Shown here one piece after another: positions 23,028 through 34,271 of a stretch of 64,000 nt of DNA (position 1 is its first letter; the number at the start of each line of letters is the position of its first letter). Source of the stretch: Morinoia aosen (taxonomy: Eukaryota > Arthropoda > Malacostraca > Amphipoda > Talitridae); contig CM059575.1 of assembly GCA_030386875.1 (NCBI GenBank), forward strand, positions 41,694,859-41,758,858, given 5' to 3'. The notes under the pieces are model-generated. The model was given only the letters and a program-made list of their open reading frames with translations. It did not search any database and was not told where the DNA came from. A program made the position numbers and the translations under genes.

Positions 23028-23850
23028 TCTAAAACTGAATCTGCATATATGCGTTTTTTCTTATAATGAAAAGTAAGGCGAAAATCGCTTTACGAATGCC
23101 ATTTTATTATTACAAATTGTTAAGTCTAAATGAATGAAATTAAACGCTTCGAACTAAACAGTTCATCTTCCCCCTAACAAAAAAAAAAGAATTCTGCGAC
23201 AAAACAAAACGAGTATGAGTAAATTAAAACTACACTATACAAAAGAATACTTCAACATATACAGAAAATAGTCGTAGATCTAAAATTGAAAATTAAAAAT
23301 AAAACAGAATAAAACCTAAACTAATGATCACGTATTTGCAACGAGAAGAGGATAAGCACTTTGAGTATCATTTAGAGCTTAAAGATGTATAGCGACTCAA
23401 GGATGCGTAAATCAATCATGTGAGGGGCACCTGCAAGGATTTAAAATGATCCACGGAAACAAGGACGTTACAGTTTTCAACATGCGATCGAACAGAGGAC
23501 AGTGGAGGGGAACCAAGCGGACGACCGGTTCTACAGCTGCGCCCAGAGTGCTCGGCTACTCTGGACATAAGAGTACGACAGGTGGAACTTATGTACTGGG
23601 ATTCACAACGTGAACAACTAAACTGGTAAACCTCAGAGGAGCATATAGCAGGGATAGCTTATCCTTAAAGCGTAAAAGGGAACCGATTGTGAAATTATTG
23701 ACAAGAATAGAATGGATTTTAAGTTGTGGGAAAAACTTGCTGATTAGGAGTTGAACCTCCTGATATTACTTAATAGATTGGTGTTCAAAGAAAGGAAGCT
23801 TGAAGAAAAACTTCTGTTGATATGGTTAGGTACATTGAGAGCATGAATAA
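23028..23850 (-). mobile_element. Penelope-like element, inverted 3' fragment
   Basis: This is the 3' part of the Penelope-like element, lying in opposite orientation to the main copy. Its minus strand reads from the C-terminal part of the reverse transcriptase (NRSFSSSFLSLNTNLLS near 23780) through the GIY-YIG region (23420-23640) to the 3' UTR ending near 23028. The outer side is joined to the orphan gene at its CACAATTGTGAG codons. Confidence 0.78.
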
Positions 23851-23944
23851 TATTTTGTGTAGAGATCGAAAATTTAAAGAAATTACAGAGCCAGCCAATA
23901 CACAAATTTTCTATGCGCATCGAGGACAAATAAACAATTTTAAC

Positions 23945-25790
23945 TTCGTTTAAATAATGATTGTTACCTTTCTGAAGAGGATTACAGCAGACTCAGTGCG
24001 ACGGGCTCAGGACCCGGTACTTTGTATGGTCTCCCCAAAATCCATAAATCAGATTTCTCCACTAAATTTCAGTTTAGGCCAATTTTCACAGCTTTCAACA
24101 CCCCGAGTTTCAACCTGGCTAAATATTTTGTTCCAATCTTAAAATCCCTTACTACGAATTCTTATACCGTTGACAACTCAAGGTCTTTCGTAGAAAGCTT
24201 ATCAGACTTTAATAATACTGCAGCTGACCTGTTCATGGCTTCATTTAACGTAGATAATCTGTTTCCTAATGTTCCGTTGACTGAAACCATTGAAATCTGC
24301 TTAGCCAAATTATTCTCAAATTGTTCGGTAATTATGGGGTTTTCCCGTAAGATTACGCAGGAACTGTTAGCTGTTTGCAATTCCTTTTTCATCTTCAGCA
24401 ACAAGTATTACCAGCAGGTAGACGGATTGGGCATGGGTTTACCTCTCGGTCCAACTTTCGCCAATATTTTTATGTGCCATCATGAGGAAAGCTGGTTAAA
24501 TGGCTGTCCTAATCTTTTTAAGCCGGTTGTTTATAAAAGGTTTGTAGACGATACACTTGTTCTTTTATAAGAGAGATCTCACGCTGATCTTTTTCTCAGC
24601 TATTTGAATTCACGTCATAAGAATATTAATTTTACGAGGTAAAATGAAACGAACAACCGTTTACCGTTTCTGGACGTCAATGTTTGCAAAGTTGATAAAA
24701 CTTTCCAATGTTCTGTTTATAGGAAAGGCACTTTCTCGGATTTAGGTACTAGTTATTTTAATTTTTGTGCGACCCCTTTTAAGCTCAGCGGCATTCGAAC
24801 TCTCATCCATAGAGCGTTTAAAGTTTATTCTAGCTTTCGATTTTTACATCATAAATTCGCCTTTTTACGAAAAAATTTTCTCAGGAATGGTTTCCCTTTG
24901 TTTACTATCGATAAACAAATTGATAAATTTTTGTCTAAAATTTATGATCGCACGCTGGCACTCCAACCATGTAGTCAACAGAAGTTTTTCCTCAAGCTTC
25001 CTTTCTTTGGACACCAATCTGTCAAGTTAAATCAGGAGGTTCGACTCCTAATCAGCAAGTTTTTTCCACAACTTAAAATTCATTCTATTCTTGTCAACAA
25101 TTTCACAATCGGTTTCCTTTTCCGCTTTAAGGATATGCTGCCCCTTGCTATGCATGCTCCTCTGTAGTTTACCAGTTTAGTTGTTCACGTTGTGAATCAC
25201 AGTACATAGGTTCCACCTGTCGTACTCTTATGTCCAGAGTAGCCAAGCACTCTGGGCGCAGCTGTAGAACCGGTCGTCCGCGCTTGGTTCCCCTCCACTG
25301 TCCTCTGTTCGATCCCATGTTGAAAACTGTAACGTCCCTGTTTCCGTGAATCATTTTAAAATCCTTGCAGGTGCACCTCACATGATTGATTTACGCATCC
25401 ATGAGTCGCTATACATCTTTAAGCTTAGACCCCCTCTAAATGATACTCAAAGTGCTTTTCCTCTCCTCGTTGCAAATACGTGATCATTAGTTTAGGTTTT
25501 TTATTTGTTGTATTTTTTAATTTTCAATTCTAGATCTACGACTATTTTCTGTATATGCTGAAGTATTCTTTTGTTTAGTGTAGTTTCAATTTACTCATAC
25601 TCGTTTTGTTTTGTCGCAGAATTCTTTTTTTTGCTGGGGGGAAGATGAACTGTTTAGTTCGAAACGTTTAATTTTATTCATTTAGACTTAACTATTTGTA
25701 ATAATAAAATGGGCATTCGTACAGCAATTTTCGCTTTACTTTTCATTATAAGAATAAGACGCATCAATGCGGATTCAGTTTTAGATTTCC
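23945..25790 (+). mobile_element. Penelope-like element, main copy, 5'-truncated
   Basis: A Penelope-like retroelement read on the plus strand. The reverse transcriptase shows YGLPKIHKSDF near 24022, FMASFNVDNLFPNVPL near 24230, GLGMGLPLGPTFANIF near 24430 and YKRFVDDTLVLL near 24530, all hallmarks of Penelope RT. After a stop at 24568 it continues in frame with a thumb-like region to about 25165. Next comes a GIY-YIG-type endonuclease region (YQFSCSRCESQYIGSTCRTL near 25170-25220), later frameshifted. The last about 290 bp are 3' UTR ending in ATAATAATAAAATGG. The RT N-terminus is missing, so the insertion is truncated and dead. Confidence 0.85.
24022..25167 (+). pseudogene. Penelope reverse transcriptase, interrupted by stops
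   Basis: The open part 24022-24570 contains the RT fingers and palm with the catalytic VDD in YKRFVDDTL. A TAA at 24568-24570 and another stop near 24640 interrupt an otherwise continuous reading that reaches MLPLAMHAPL at 25165, just before the GIY-YIG region. The expected N-terminal RT region is absent. It belongs to the 23945-25790 element. Confidence 0.8.
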
Positions 25791-25984
25791 TCACAATTGT
25801 GGCGAACAACATGAGGAGCCCATTGCTTGTCTTGATCACCGAGATGAACTTGAAAATATACCTTGTAGGCACGCTTGACGAACAAGTATATGTTACGTCT
25901 CTGACGATTTATTGTGTAGCATCCGCATATGTAGCAGAAGGCATCAGGCTTGTTTCTGCAATGATGTCTCTCTTTGGAAGCCAT
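25784..25984 (-). pseudogene. Orphan gene 5' part, inverted duplicate
   Basis: A second copy of the orphan gene's first 65 codons, inverted relative to 22829. It is better preserved: MASKERHHCRNKPDAFCYIC reads without the stop found in the other copy, through HLGDQDKQWAPHVVRHNCEE, and then runs into Penelope sequence. The copy travels with about 480 bp of upstream flank (to 26469). Confidence 0.7.
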
Positions 25985-26469
25985 GCTTGAACTGGACCGA
26001 AAGAAGAATGATCAAAATATTAGAAGCTATTTAAATGTATGGACGTGAAAATGATTATACGTGGCTTACGCAAGTTTACATTTGTACAATTTCATTAACC
26101 TCAAATTGTATACAAACTAGAGCTTGTAGAAAAATTTATTTCAGATTTGAAATCAGCGCCTAAAACTCCTTCAGAATCAATTAAAATATCCAATACAACG
26201 CAAAGTTATAGAGAAAGTGTTCGCCAGTGTAATCACACAGAAAAGTGGAATAAAGTGTGCGAAGGCCGACAGTGAAAAGTAAGACACTAAACTTCGACAA
26301 GCACTGGAAGCTGCGTCCAGTCTCTCTTACGTGATAGAAGGGCAATCGAATAGGAAATGACGTAGGTACTTCGTGCGGCTTCAGAACTCTTTTGTTTCGT
26401 TCCTACTAAACGTATTTTAATGGCTTATAGGTTCTTGTTTACCAGCTTCACTTCATTCTTTTGAAGGGA

Positions 26470-26995
26470 TCAGCTGTAGGATCAGCTCCATTTCCGGTTC
26501 TACAGCTGGGATCAGCTGTAGAACCGGTCGTCCGCTTCTTTCCCCTCCACTGTCCTCTGTTCGATCCCATGTTGAAAACTGTAACGTCCCTGTTTCCGTG
26601 AATCATTTTAAAATCCTTGCAGGTGCCCCTCACATGATTGATTTACGCATCCATGAGTCGCTATACATCTTTAAGCTCAGACCCCCTCTAAATCATACTC
26701 AAAGTGCTTCTCCTCTTCTCGTTTCAAATACGTGATCATTAGTTTAGGTTTTTTAATTGTTTTATTTTTTATTTTTAGTGTTAGATCAACGACTATTTTC
26801 TAAATATGTTGTAGTATTCTTTTGTATAGTGTAGTTTTAATTTACTAATATTCGTTTTGTTTTGTCGCAGAATTCTTTTTCTTTTGCTGAAGATGATCTG
26901 TTTCGTTCGAAACGTTCAATTTTATTGATTTAGACTTTAATATTTATAATAATAAAATGGCCATTCGTACAGCGATTTTCGCCTTACTTTTCATA
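26470..26995 (+). mobile_element. Penelope-like element, third 3'-end copy
   Basis: A direct repeat of the 3' end of the main copy (about 25255-25730), starting within the GIY-YIG region after a scrambled junction. It runs through the 3' UTR to TTTCGCCTTACTTTTCAT and rejoins the orphan gene at ATTGAGGAAATGC. The junction 26494-26527 is a perfect 15-bp palindrome with a 4-base loop. Confidence 0.82.
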
Positions 26996-28510
26996 TTGAG
27001 GAAATGCTTCAAGACAGGACCAAAAAAAAACGCAAAGGTTTGCCTTTTGGGGTTCCAACGATTTGGCGCGAACCCTAAACCATGTAACTGACATATTTCT
27101 GCACGGCAAACACAACCGGTGTTGGGGGGAAAAACCGATATAAGATTACGTATCCGAACATTCCCTCAGCTGTTCGGCCTGCTCCGCACTCCGAAGAAGT
27201 TCCAGTTTTCAAAGGTTTTATTTCATTGGATGATAAAGACATCGGACATGATACAAGCGAACAAGAACAGTTGTGACAGTGAATTGTCGGAAAAGTGTTC
27301 ACAATCGGAGAACTGTTTTTCAGACACTGAACCTTTCCCTGTCCCCAATTGCCTCTTCCTCAGGCTGAACTGAATGATTTAGTGCGGGATTTAGGTCTTT
27401 CAAATAAACCAGCAGAACTTTCGGCATCAAGATTACATGGCAGAAATCATGTTAATCACTCTGTTAAAGTTTCACATTTCAGAGAGCGTGACCCGCTTTT
27501 TGTGACGGTCTTTTCAAAAGACAAGCAGTTTTTTTACTGCCCTAGCATCCCAGACCTTCTCAAAGAACTGGGTCTACCTTTATAGCCCCGCTGAATGGAG
27601 ATTCTATTTAGACAGTTCGAAACGCAGTCTAAAGCGTGAAACCATAATCGCAATGTTTATGGAGCAGTATCTGTTGGTCACTCAGTGCATTTGCGGGTAG
27701 ACTATGATGATTTGAGAGGGATCATGGATTTATTGAAGTATCATGAGCACAAATGGATTATTTGTGTAAACTGTAAAAATGGCCAAATTTCTTCTTGGAC
27801 TACAGAAAGGTTTCACTAATTCCATGTTAACTCTGTATGGGGGACAGCCGAGTACGAGACAGACGTTGGGTTCAGAAGGACTGGCTTATTCGTAACACCC
27901 TTGAAGCAGGCATGCCAAATATCATACAAGACCCAATTGTAAACAGAAATAAGATCATATTTCCTCTTTTTCACATCAAATTAGGTTTGATGAAGCAATT
28001 TATCAAGGCACTGGAAACCGAAGGTGGATGTTTCCAACACATCCCAGCTTTACCAGGGTTCTCATATGAGATCAAAGCAGGCTTGTTGGAACTTGGATGG
28101 CCCTCAGATTCAAACCCTAATTCGTGATGATCAGTTTGTTGCTGCGATGACCGCTCTAGAAAAGGCAGCATGGTTATCCTTTGTGGCAGTCGTTCAAAAC
28201 CTCCTTGGAAACAATAAGGCGGAGAACTACAGTGAACTTGTGAACAGAATGCTCCTCGCTTTTCGTGATCTCGGATGCAACATGAGCATCAAGCTTCATT
28301 TTTTGAAGTTACCTTGATAAGTTCCCTGACACCCTGAGGGCTGTGAGAGACGGACAAGGAGAACGATTCCACCAAGATCTAAAGGTCATGGAAGAAATGG
28401 AAGAATGCTACCAAGGGCGCTGGGACAAAAGAATGATGGATGACTACTGTTGGAACATTAAACGAGATTGCCCAAATGAAATGTACAAACGTAAATTGCT
28501 GCCTGAATAA
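26996..28510 (+). pseudogene. Orphan gene family, main coding part, decayed
   Basis: The continuation of the frame begun at 22829. Translation across frames gives RKGLPFGVPTIWREP, then a C-x2-N block, PSAVRPAPHSEEVPVFKGFI, later VDYDDLRGIMDLLKYHEHKW near 27700, IIFPLFHIKLGLMKQFIKAL near 27955, FVAAMTALEKAAWLSFVAVV near 28135 and AENYSELVNRMLLAFRDLGC, GQGERFHQDLKVMEEMEECY, RWDKRMMDDYCWNIKRDCP, stopping at TAA 28508-28510. AATAAA overlaps the stop. The C-terminal half keeps long open stretches, but several frameshifts and stops (for example at 27583) disrupt it. The family is multicopy in arthropods with unknown function; a transposon origin is possible. Not assignable to a reaction. Confidence 0.65.
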
Positions 28511-30315
28511 AGTATACATAGAAATTGATAAGCTTTCATCAGCTGTGTTGATGTTCTGAACGATGCTAATCTAACTTTGGGATGTTTTCTAAGAAACGCT
28601 ATCAGGAAATACGGCACAATCAAGAATAGTGTAATTTACTCTGAAATCACATTTCAATGTTATGTTTCTTTTGCCTCAATAAATATACAGAAATTACTTT
28701 CATATCGTTATAAGATTCAAGTTAACAAAAGAATTGTGGCTGATTGACACCACAATTTTCTATAATAACGAAAAATTTAAAAATAGAAATGTCAAATTAC
28801 AGAAAATCTTTAGCTTGCAGACAAAACCGATCTCAAATTTGAAATCAACACACTCAAGTTGGCTGTAAAAAGGTTTTCTCTCAATACAACAAGATGAATA
28901 CTCCTCAATATCATCCGTTATTTGACAGCACGGCGTGCACGGGTGTGCTGATACAGGCGACAAGCTTCTATTTGGTCAATTTTAAGACTTCTATGCGATT
29001 GTTGCCGGTCTTATACTAGGTGATTAGTCTCGTGCGTAAGCCAGGGAGGGTTATTTGTCGGTTCCAGTCGCTTTATTGAGATGTGATACTCTGAGGCTGA
29101 GAGATTTTTTTATGTTATTTTTATCGTGATAAATTGTTGAGTGTTTTTATTCCTTTGTTCCTCTTTAAATCTTCGAATTCAACTCAGCCGAGCTAGCTCC
29201 TCTTTCCTGAATGGCATTCACAGTTTATAACATGAAGGGATCCAAATCAAGTGATGGAGCTCGAGTAAATTCAATGAGGCATTACCTACTAAAAATAAAT
29301 CGTATATTCATTGTCAAAATCTGCAAATTTTTAGGTGCTCACATAATTCGTAAACAATTAGTGGCACCATAAATGCTACTCAGTATGCGTATGCAACGAA
29401 TATATGTGGTGATTATTATTCTTTAAATACTATTTTCGCATGAAATTTTTGATGAAATCATAGTTACAAAGTTGTTATATTTTTTGACGCAGCCATGCTC
29501 GCAGCAACGGATTTAAGAATATAGAATGAATTTTTTGTGGAATATTTAAACATGCAAAACCTCAATAAATTTAGGTTTCGACAGAAGTAATAACTTCCAT
29601 AAAAATGAATTACTTACAATTCCAATTTTTTTCACGAAGTCTATTTTCTGTGTGAATAAGACGTAAAAATCTTCCGATATCTCTTTTGCATTTGTCACAC
29701 GGAGTTTGCAATGTAATTTCATCCTCATGTAATAGTTTACATAACAGTTCTATAAGCTAATGAAGTAATATTCGGTTCCAAGCCCTGGTATTCCACGTTT
29801 TCCACGTGGTATTCCACGATCAGTTTATAACATGACGGGATCCAAATTAAGTGATGGAGCTCGAGTAAATTCAATGAGGCATTACTTACTACAAATAACT
29901 CGTGTATTCATTGTCAAAATCTGCAAATTTTTAGGTTTTTTGAAGCTTATCTGTGAATAGATTGGAATGCAATTACGTTTTACCCTAGTCCTGGAGATCA
30001 CATGGTGATAATATGTCCGGCACCTCTGTGAAATTTATTCTGAGGTCCAGAGTCATGATAACGGGGTCTAATATATTATATTTGGTCCGGTCGATTCCAG
30101 AACATGCTGTTCCAGAGATTTGTATTTAAGAGACCAATTGGCTAGTTTCGAGAGGCTCGATTTTATCTTGAAGCACACTCAATAAAAGGAAAATTGAAAT
30201 CCCACCAATTGATATTCCGAGGGGATTACGGAGAATATTGTCAAAGTGATCATAAACTTCCTCATCGTCGGTTGCTGCACATGTGCTCGCTCGCTCCCTA
30301 CAGACGACTACGGCC
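28511..30315. other. p53 large intron with a 117-bp direct repeat
   Basis: No gene recognised. Segments 29220-29336 and 29820-29936 are direct repeats (each starts CAGTTTATAACATGA and contains GATGGAGCTCGAGTAAATTC), differing at about eight positions. An open frame at minus 30126-30368 has no recognised domain. Confidence 0.6.
29220..29936 (+). repeat. Pair of 117-bp direct repeats, 600 bp apart
   Basis: The two copies (29220-29336, 29820-29936) share CAGTTTATAACATGA through CTGCAAATTTTTAGGT. The stretch between them is unrelated AT-rich DNA. The second copy is preceded by short reiterated TTCCACG motifs (29790-29820). The origin is unknown. Confidence 0.8.
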
Positions 30316-31425
30316 TTGAAGGTGACCATCCAAGGCCCCTGCCATGCCGCTGTCGCTCCGATGAGCATTTTTCATGTTTTTGTTGGAAAAAGATCCTTAG
30401 GTGGTGGACAAATCGGTCCTAAAATTTTATGGCGCTACAGACTGGGGTAAGGGAACAAAAAATTTTAATTTTCTACCCGAATTCGACCCCATTTAAAAAG
30501 AAAAAAAACGGGAAATGGATAATTTCACAACATAATTTTGTTAGAAATGCTTCAAAGATTCTGAAACTGTTTTTGGTTTTGTTCTAGCATGAAAAATCGA
30601 TGAGTTGATACGTCTTGAAATATCAATACAAATGAACTAAAAAACCAATATGCCAATTTTCTTCAAAAACTAAGGTCTGAATAACAAAAATGAATTAAAG
30701 AAATTGTGTTTATTTTTCAAAAGGTTCATATTATAGTCAAATTTCATAAGAATCATACTGAAAAAATAAATAATATGCTCAATTTTTTTTTTTTTTTTTT
30801 AAATCACAACTCACAGTGTGAATATGAAGTTATGCATGTAAATTATCGAAATAAAAATTAAAACTGCATTCAATTACATAAATTGTCCATTATATTACAC
30901 TACAACAAATAATTTTGTTTTGGCTTATACCCAAAACACATAACTTTCAACATTCAAACCGTATCAACTCATTGAGTTTTAATGCTAGAACAAAACCAAA
31001 GACAGTTTTAGAATCCTTGAAACATTTCTAACAAATTTATGATTGCTTTCTTCCAAATTTTAGAAATGAAATATAGTTACATAGCTCAAAACCCAAAAAT
31101 AATTTTTTGTGATGTAATAATTAAATATCACTTATCACAAAATTTTCTTTCAAAATTTTACGATTTTACATCATACTTTTGTTAGAAATGGTTCTAAGAT
31201 TCTAAAACTGTCTTTGGTTTTGTTCTAGCTTCAAAACTCAATGAGTTGATACGTTTTGAAATACACATATAAATGTACCAAAAAACTAATTTTTCGTAAA
31301 AACATAAGGCCTAAATCGAAAAATTGACATGAGTAAAAAGTGTTTACTTTCAAAAAATACATATACTGGCCAATTTTTAAACGAATCGGACGAAAAAAGT
31401 TCAAAAATCCGGATAGTCACCTTAT
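30316..31425 (+). mobile_element. TTAA-type non-autonomous element, copy A
   Basis: A 1.1-kb non-coding repeat also present at 48201-49307 and, diverged, at 32755-34155. Its ends are imperfect inverted repeats (GAAGGTGACCATCC on the left; ATAAGGTGACTATCC on the reverse complement of the right). Inside, a motif of about 75 bp (TTCTAAAACTGTCTTTGG, then GTTTTGTTCTAGCAT) occurs at about 30545 (plus), 30965 (minus) and 31185 (plus). The conserved 5' region reads GGTCCTAAAATTTTATGGCG. There is no protein-coding frame. The flanking TTAA seen in copy B is mutated here (TTGA and TTAT). Confidence 0.72.
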
Positions 31426-31876
31426 ATAATAGTGGTCCTTCGACGTGTATGAATTATTACACCGCCGCCTCTCCTGCTGTCCGACAGCTTGCCAATATTG
31501 CAGTTAGCGTTTTTTTTATAGTTATTACTAAACTCTTGAGAGTTTTCAACCATTTACTTTAAAACTATGCTTAGTATTTTGCATTAACATTCATGCTATC
31601 CCAGTGAGTTAGTTACCTTGATGACATTTATTTCAACACTTTGTGTTCGTATGGCAAGCTTAACCCAACATCAACAGAGCTGAAGATATTTATTAGTTTA
31701 ATGCTTACTCTTTCAAAAAGCCCTGACAGGTGGTTACCTCCCATCACCAACCAATCACTCAAAATTATACCCAAACAGTAGCATTCTCTCCCCATCCATC
31801 CTTTTCCGTTAAAACTACTTTCATTTCAGACACACTCTGCGTCAAGCCCTCTTCTCTAACCTTCTTTCAAACATCG

Positions 31877-31936
31877 CATTCATTCATTCATTCATTCATT
31901 CATTCATTCATTCATTCATTCATTCATTCATTCATT
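31877..31936. repeat. (CATT)n microsatellite
   Basis: About fifteen uninterrupted CATT units. It is the cause of the Ile-His-Ser repeats in an overlapping open frame, which is not a gene. Confidence 0.97.
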
Positions 31937-32754
31937 TGAATCAAGGGTAGTATATCATTATGATTATTATTGTGAATATAATTATTCACTTCGATATCTT
32001 TGGTGCCCGCATTTAAATGGCTATAGATGTGGAGAAAATTTGAGAGGAATAAAATTGTCAGCATTAAACACGTTCGTTCCACACTTTCAGTAAAGCAATT
32101 ACTCGAGTGAATGATGTTGTGTATCATTGCCCAACTAAGTAAATGATTTTCGTACTTTAACGAATGCAATCAAATGTTGTCAATTTTGGTGGCCAGTGTA
32201 CCTCATGTGCATTGACTAATAAAAAAAATAGACTCAAGAAAAGATAAAATTTTAAAAAGTGAGTGAGAAATTACTGACAGTAGTGAAAATAAGTAAATGT
32301 AGGAATAAATCCGTTGCGTACTGCGGTTATTGCTGTAACAGGCAAACCCTAAAAAGCTTGCTTGTCAAGCAGATGTAGTTTGTGATCTTCAATACTTTTA
32401 CCCATTCTTTTTACTTCAATTTCGAACGATGATTTTTTAACTTTAAGGCAAATTAATTCTTCTAGCATCTCCTCCATCTTTGCCTGGTACTTCGGCAAAA
32501 GCAAGAACTACTCTCCCGTGGAGCAGAACATATGGACATCCACTCTTATGCTAACACGTGTCTTGTCGGTCCGAGATCGTCTAGATAGAAAATTAATTTC
32601 GCACATTCCGGCGAGAATGTCGTTTAAGACGTACTACTTGTTTATTCTATTTTGTAATGAACTAGAAACAAATTTATTGTTGAAGACAAAGTGAGAGATA
32701 TAAATAAGGCCATTGCAAATGTCGGTCTGCCTTAAGTTCAGCAACCTGACTTTT
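31937..32754. other. p53 large intron, no recognised gene
   Basis: AT-rich DNA between microsatellite and the third TTAA-type element. Nothing recognised. Confidence 0.4.
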
Positions 32755-34155
32755 TTGAAGCCCAACTATCAACGGCCTAGTGATTTTTTTATCATAAAAA
32801 TTTTGTTTTTTCTTTAATCGGAAAATGATCCTTAGGGTGTGGGTAATTGTGCCATGAAATATTATGGCGCTACGGACACCAGAACCCCCCCCCCCAGGAG
32901 GGGTTCAAAGGGGACCAAAATCATAAAAAATTGAATTTTTTTTTTTGATCGGAAAATGATCCTTATGGTGTGGGTAATTGTGCCATGAAATATTATGGCA
33001 CTACGGGCACCAGAACCCCCCCCCCCCCCCCGGGGGGGTTGAAAGGGAGCCAAAAGCATAAAAAAATCCATTTTTTTGTTGGAAAATGATCATTACCAAC
33101 ATGGATTTTTGTGGCTTGGATTTCCTCGCGAAGATTACGCCCCACAAATGGAGGATTTTGTCGGCAATGTTGTGCTGAAAATAGTGTCTGTCAACAATTA
33201 ATAGTGTCTGTCAACATGTGTTTACTTATGTGTTTCTATAATAAACGGAAAAAAACATATATATGCGTAAAATTTATTTTTTACTTGGAATTTTATTTCT
33301 TTATTTCTTCTACCTATATATGGGGAAAATTATTATTATAAATGGAAAACATTTCGCCCAATAACACAAAAATAATCCAAAGTTGAACAAAATCATCTAC
33401 TGCTGTCCAAAAAACCACAAATTTATGACGGAAAATGTTCGCGTCTTGCAACAACAGCTACATGGTGAGTACTCAAATAAAATATAATATTTCTATAAGT
33501 TTTTATGCACGATATTTCTTATGTTACATTGAAATTCCCAAGGAAAATATTGCACAGTATTCTTTCATAAAAATAGATCAAAGAAACTGTATTCATGTAC
33601 AAAAATTGTCAATGACATTGAAATTCAATAGTATATCTTTGTTTTTGGGCTCTCCTGAATAATAATATATTTCAACCATTTAAATCGTATCAACTCATTG
33701 AGTTTTGATGCTAGAACAAAACCAAAGACAGTTTTGGAATCCTTGAAACATTTCTAACAAAGTTATAATAAGTCTCTCCCAAATTTTAGGAAACAAAAAA
33801 AGTTATATGGCTCTAAACCCAAAAAGTAATTGTTTGTGATGTTATTATAAAGTATCGCTTGTCACAGAAATTTCTTTTCGAAATGTTAAAATTTTAAATT
33901 ATAACTTTGTTAGAAATGCTTCAAGGATTCTAAAACTGTCTTTGGTTTTGTTCTAGCATCAAAATTCAATGATTTGATACGTCTTGAAATATACATAAAA
34001 ATGTATAAAAAAAAAAAATTTTTCGTAAAAAAATAAGGCCTAAATCGAAAAAATGACACAAGTAAAAAAGGTTTACTTTCAAAAAATACATATAATGGCC
34101 AATTTTCAAGCGAATCGGACGAAAAAAAGGTCAAAATCCCGGACGGTATCCTTAA
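32755..34155 (+). mobile_element. TTAA-type non-autonomous element, copy C (expanded)
   Basis: A diverged copy of the same family. The right end reads GGACGGTATCCTTAA at 34141-34155 with TTAA intact, and the left end begins near TTGAAGCCCAACTATC. The 5' conserved segment (GGAAAATGATCCTTA ... ATTATGGCGCTACGG) is present two and a half times with a period of about 125-130 bp (32816, 32945, 33075). Each full unit ends in a long C-run followed by a G-run. The 33110-33660 interior is poorly conserved; the motif pair at about 33685 (minus) and 33910 (plus) is well kept. The open frame at minus 33910-34209 lies over this motif and is not considered a gene. Confidence 0.6.
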
Positions 34156-34271
34156 AATCATGTCCCGAGATGTGAACACGGAACTGAACTGTGAATCATA
34201 AGAAATCACTGATAAAAACTCGAACGGAAAGCTAGCCCGGTCTACCTTACACCGAAGCCTGGAGCACTTAC

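Larger units (their letters stand above)
22345..26469. repeat. 4.1-kb inverted repeat around a Penelope-like element
   Basis: The left arm (22345 to about 23850) is repeated in inverted orientation in the right arm (about 24945 to 26469), with a spacer of about 1.1 kb. Outer ends read CCCTTCAAAAGATTGAAG on the left and, on the reverse complement of the right, CCCTTCAAAAGAATGAAG. Each arm consists of host flank on the outside (upstream region and first coding part of the orphan gene) and the Penelope 3' end on the inside. The arms differ by scattered substitutions and small indels. Confidence 0.85.

Noticed and set aside
23740-23760. Possible tRNA T-loop (GAGTTGAACCTCC)
   Set aside because: No acceptor or anticodon stem around it; it belongs to the inverted Penelope fragment.
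31730-31939. Frame ending in repeated Ser-Phe-Ile-His
   Set aside because: Caused by the CATT microsatellite.
33910-34209. 99-codon minus-strand frame
   Set aside because: It lies over the conserved motif and right end of a TTAA-type repeat; the other copies do not keep the frame.
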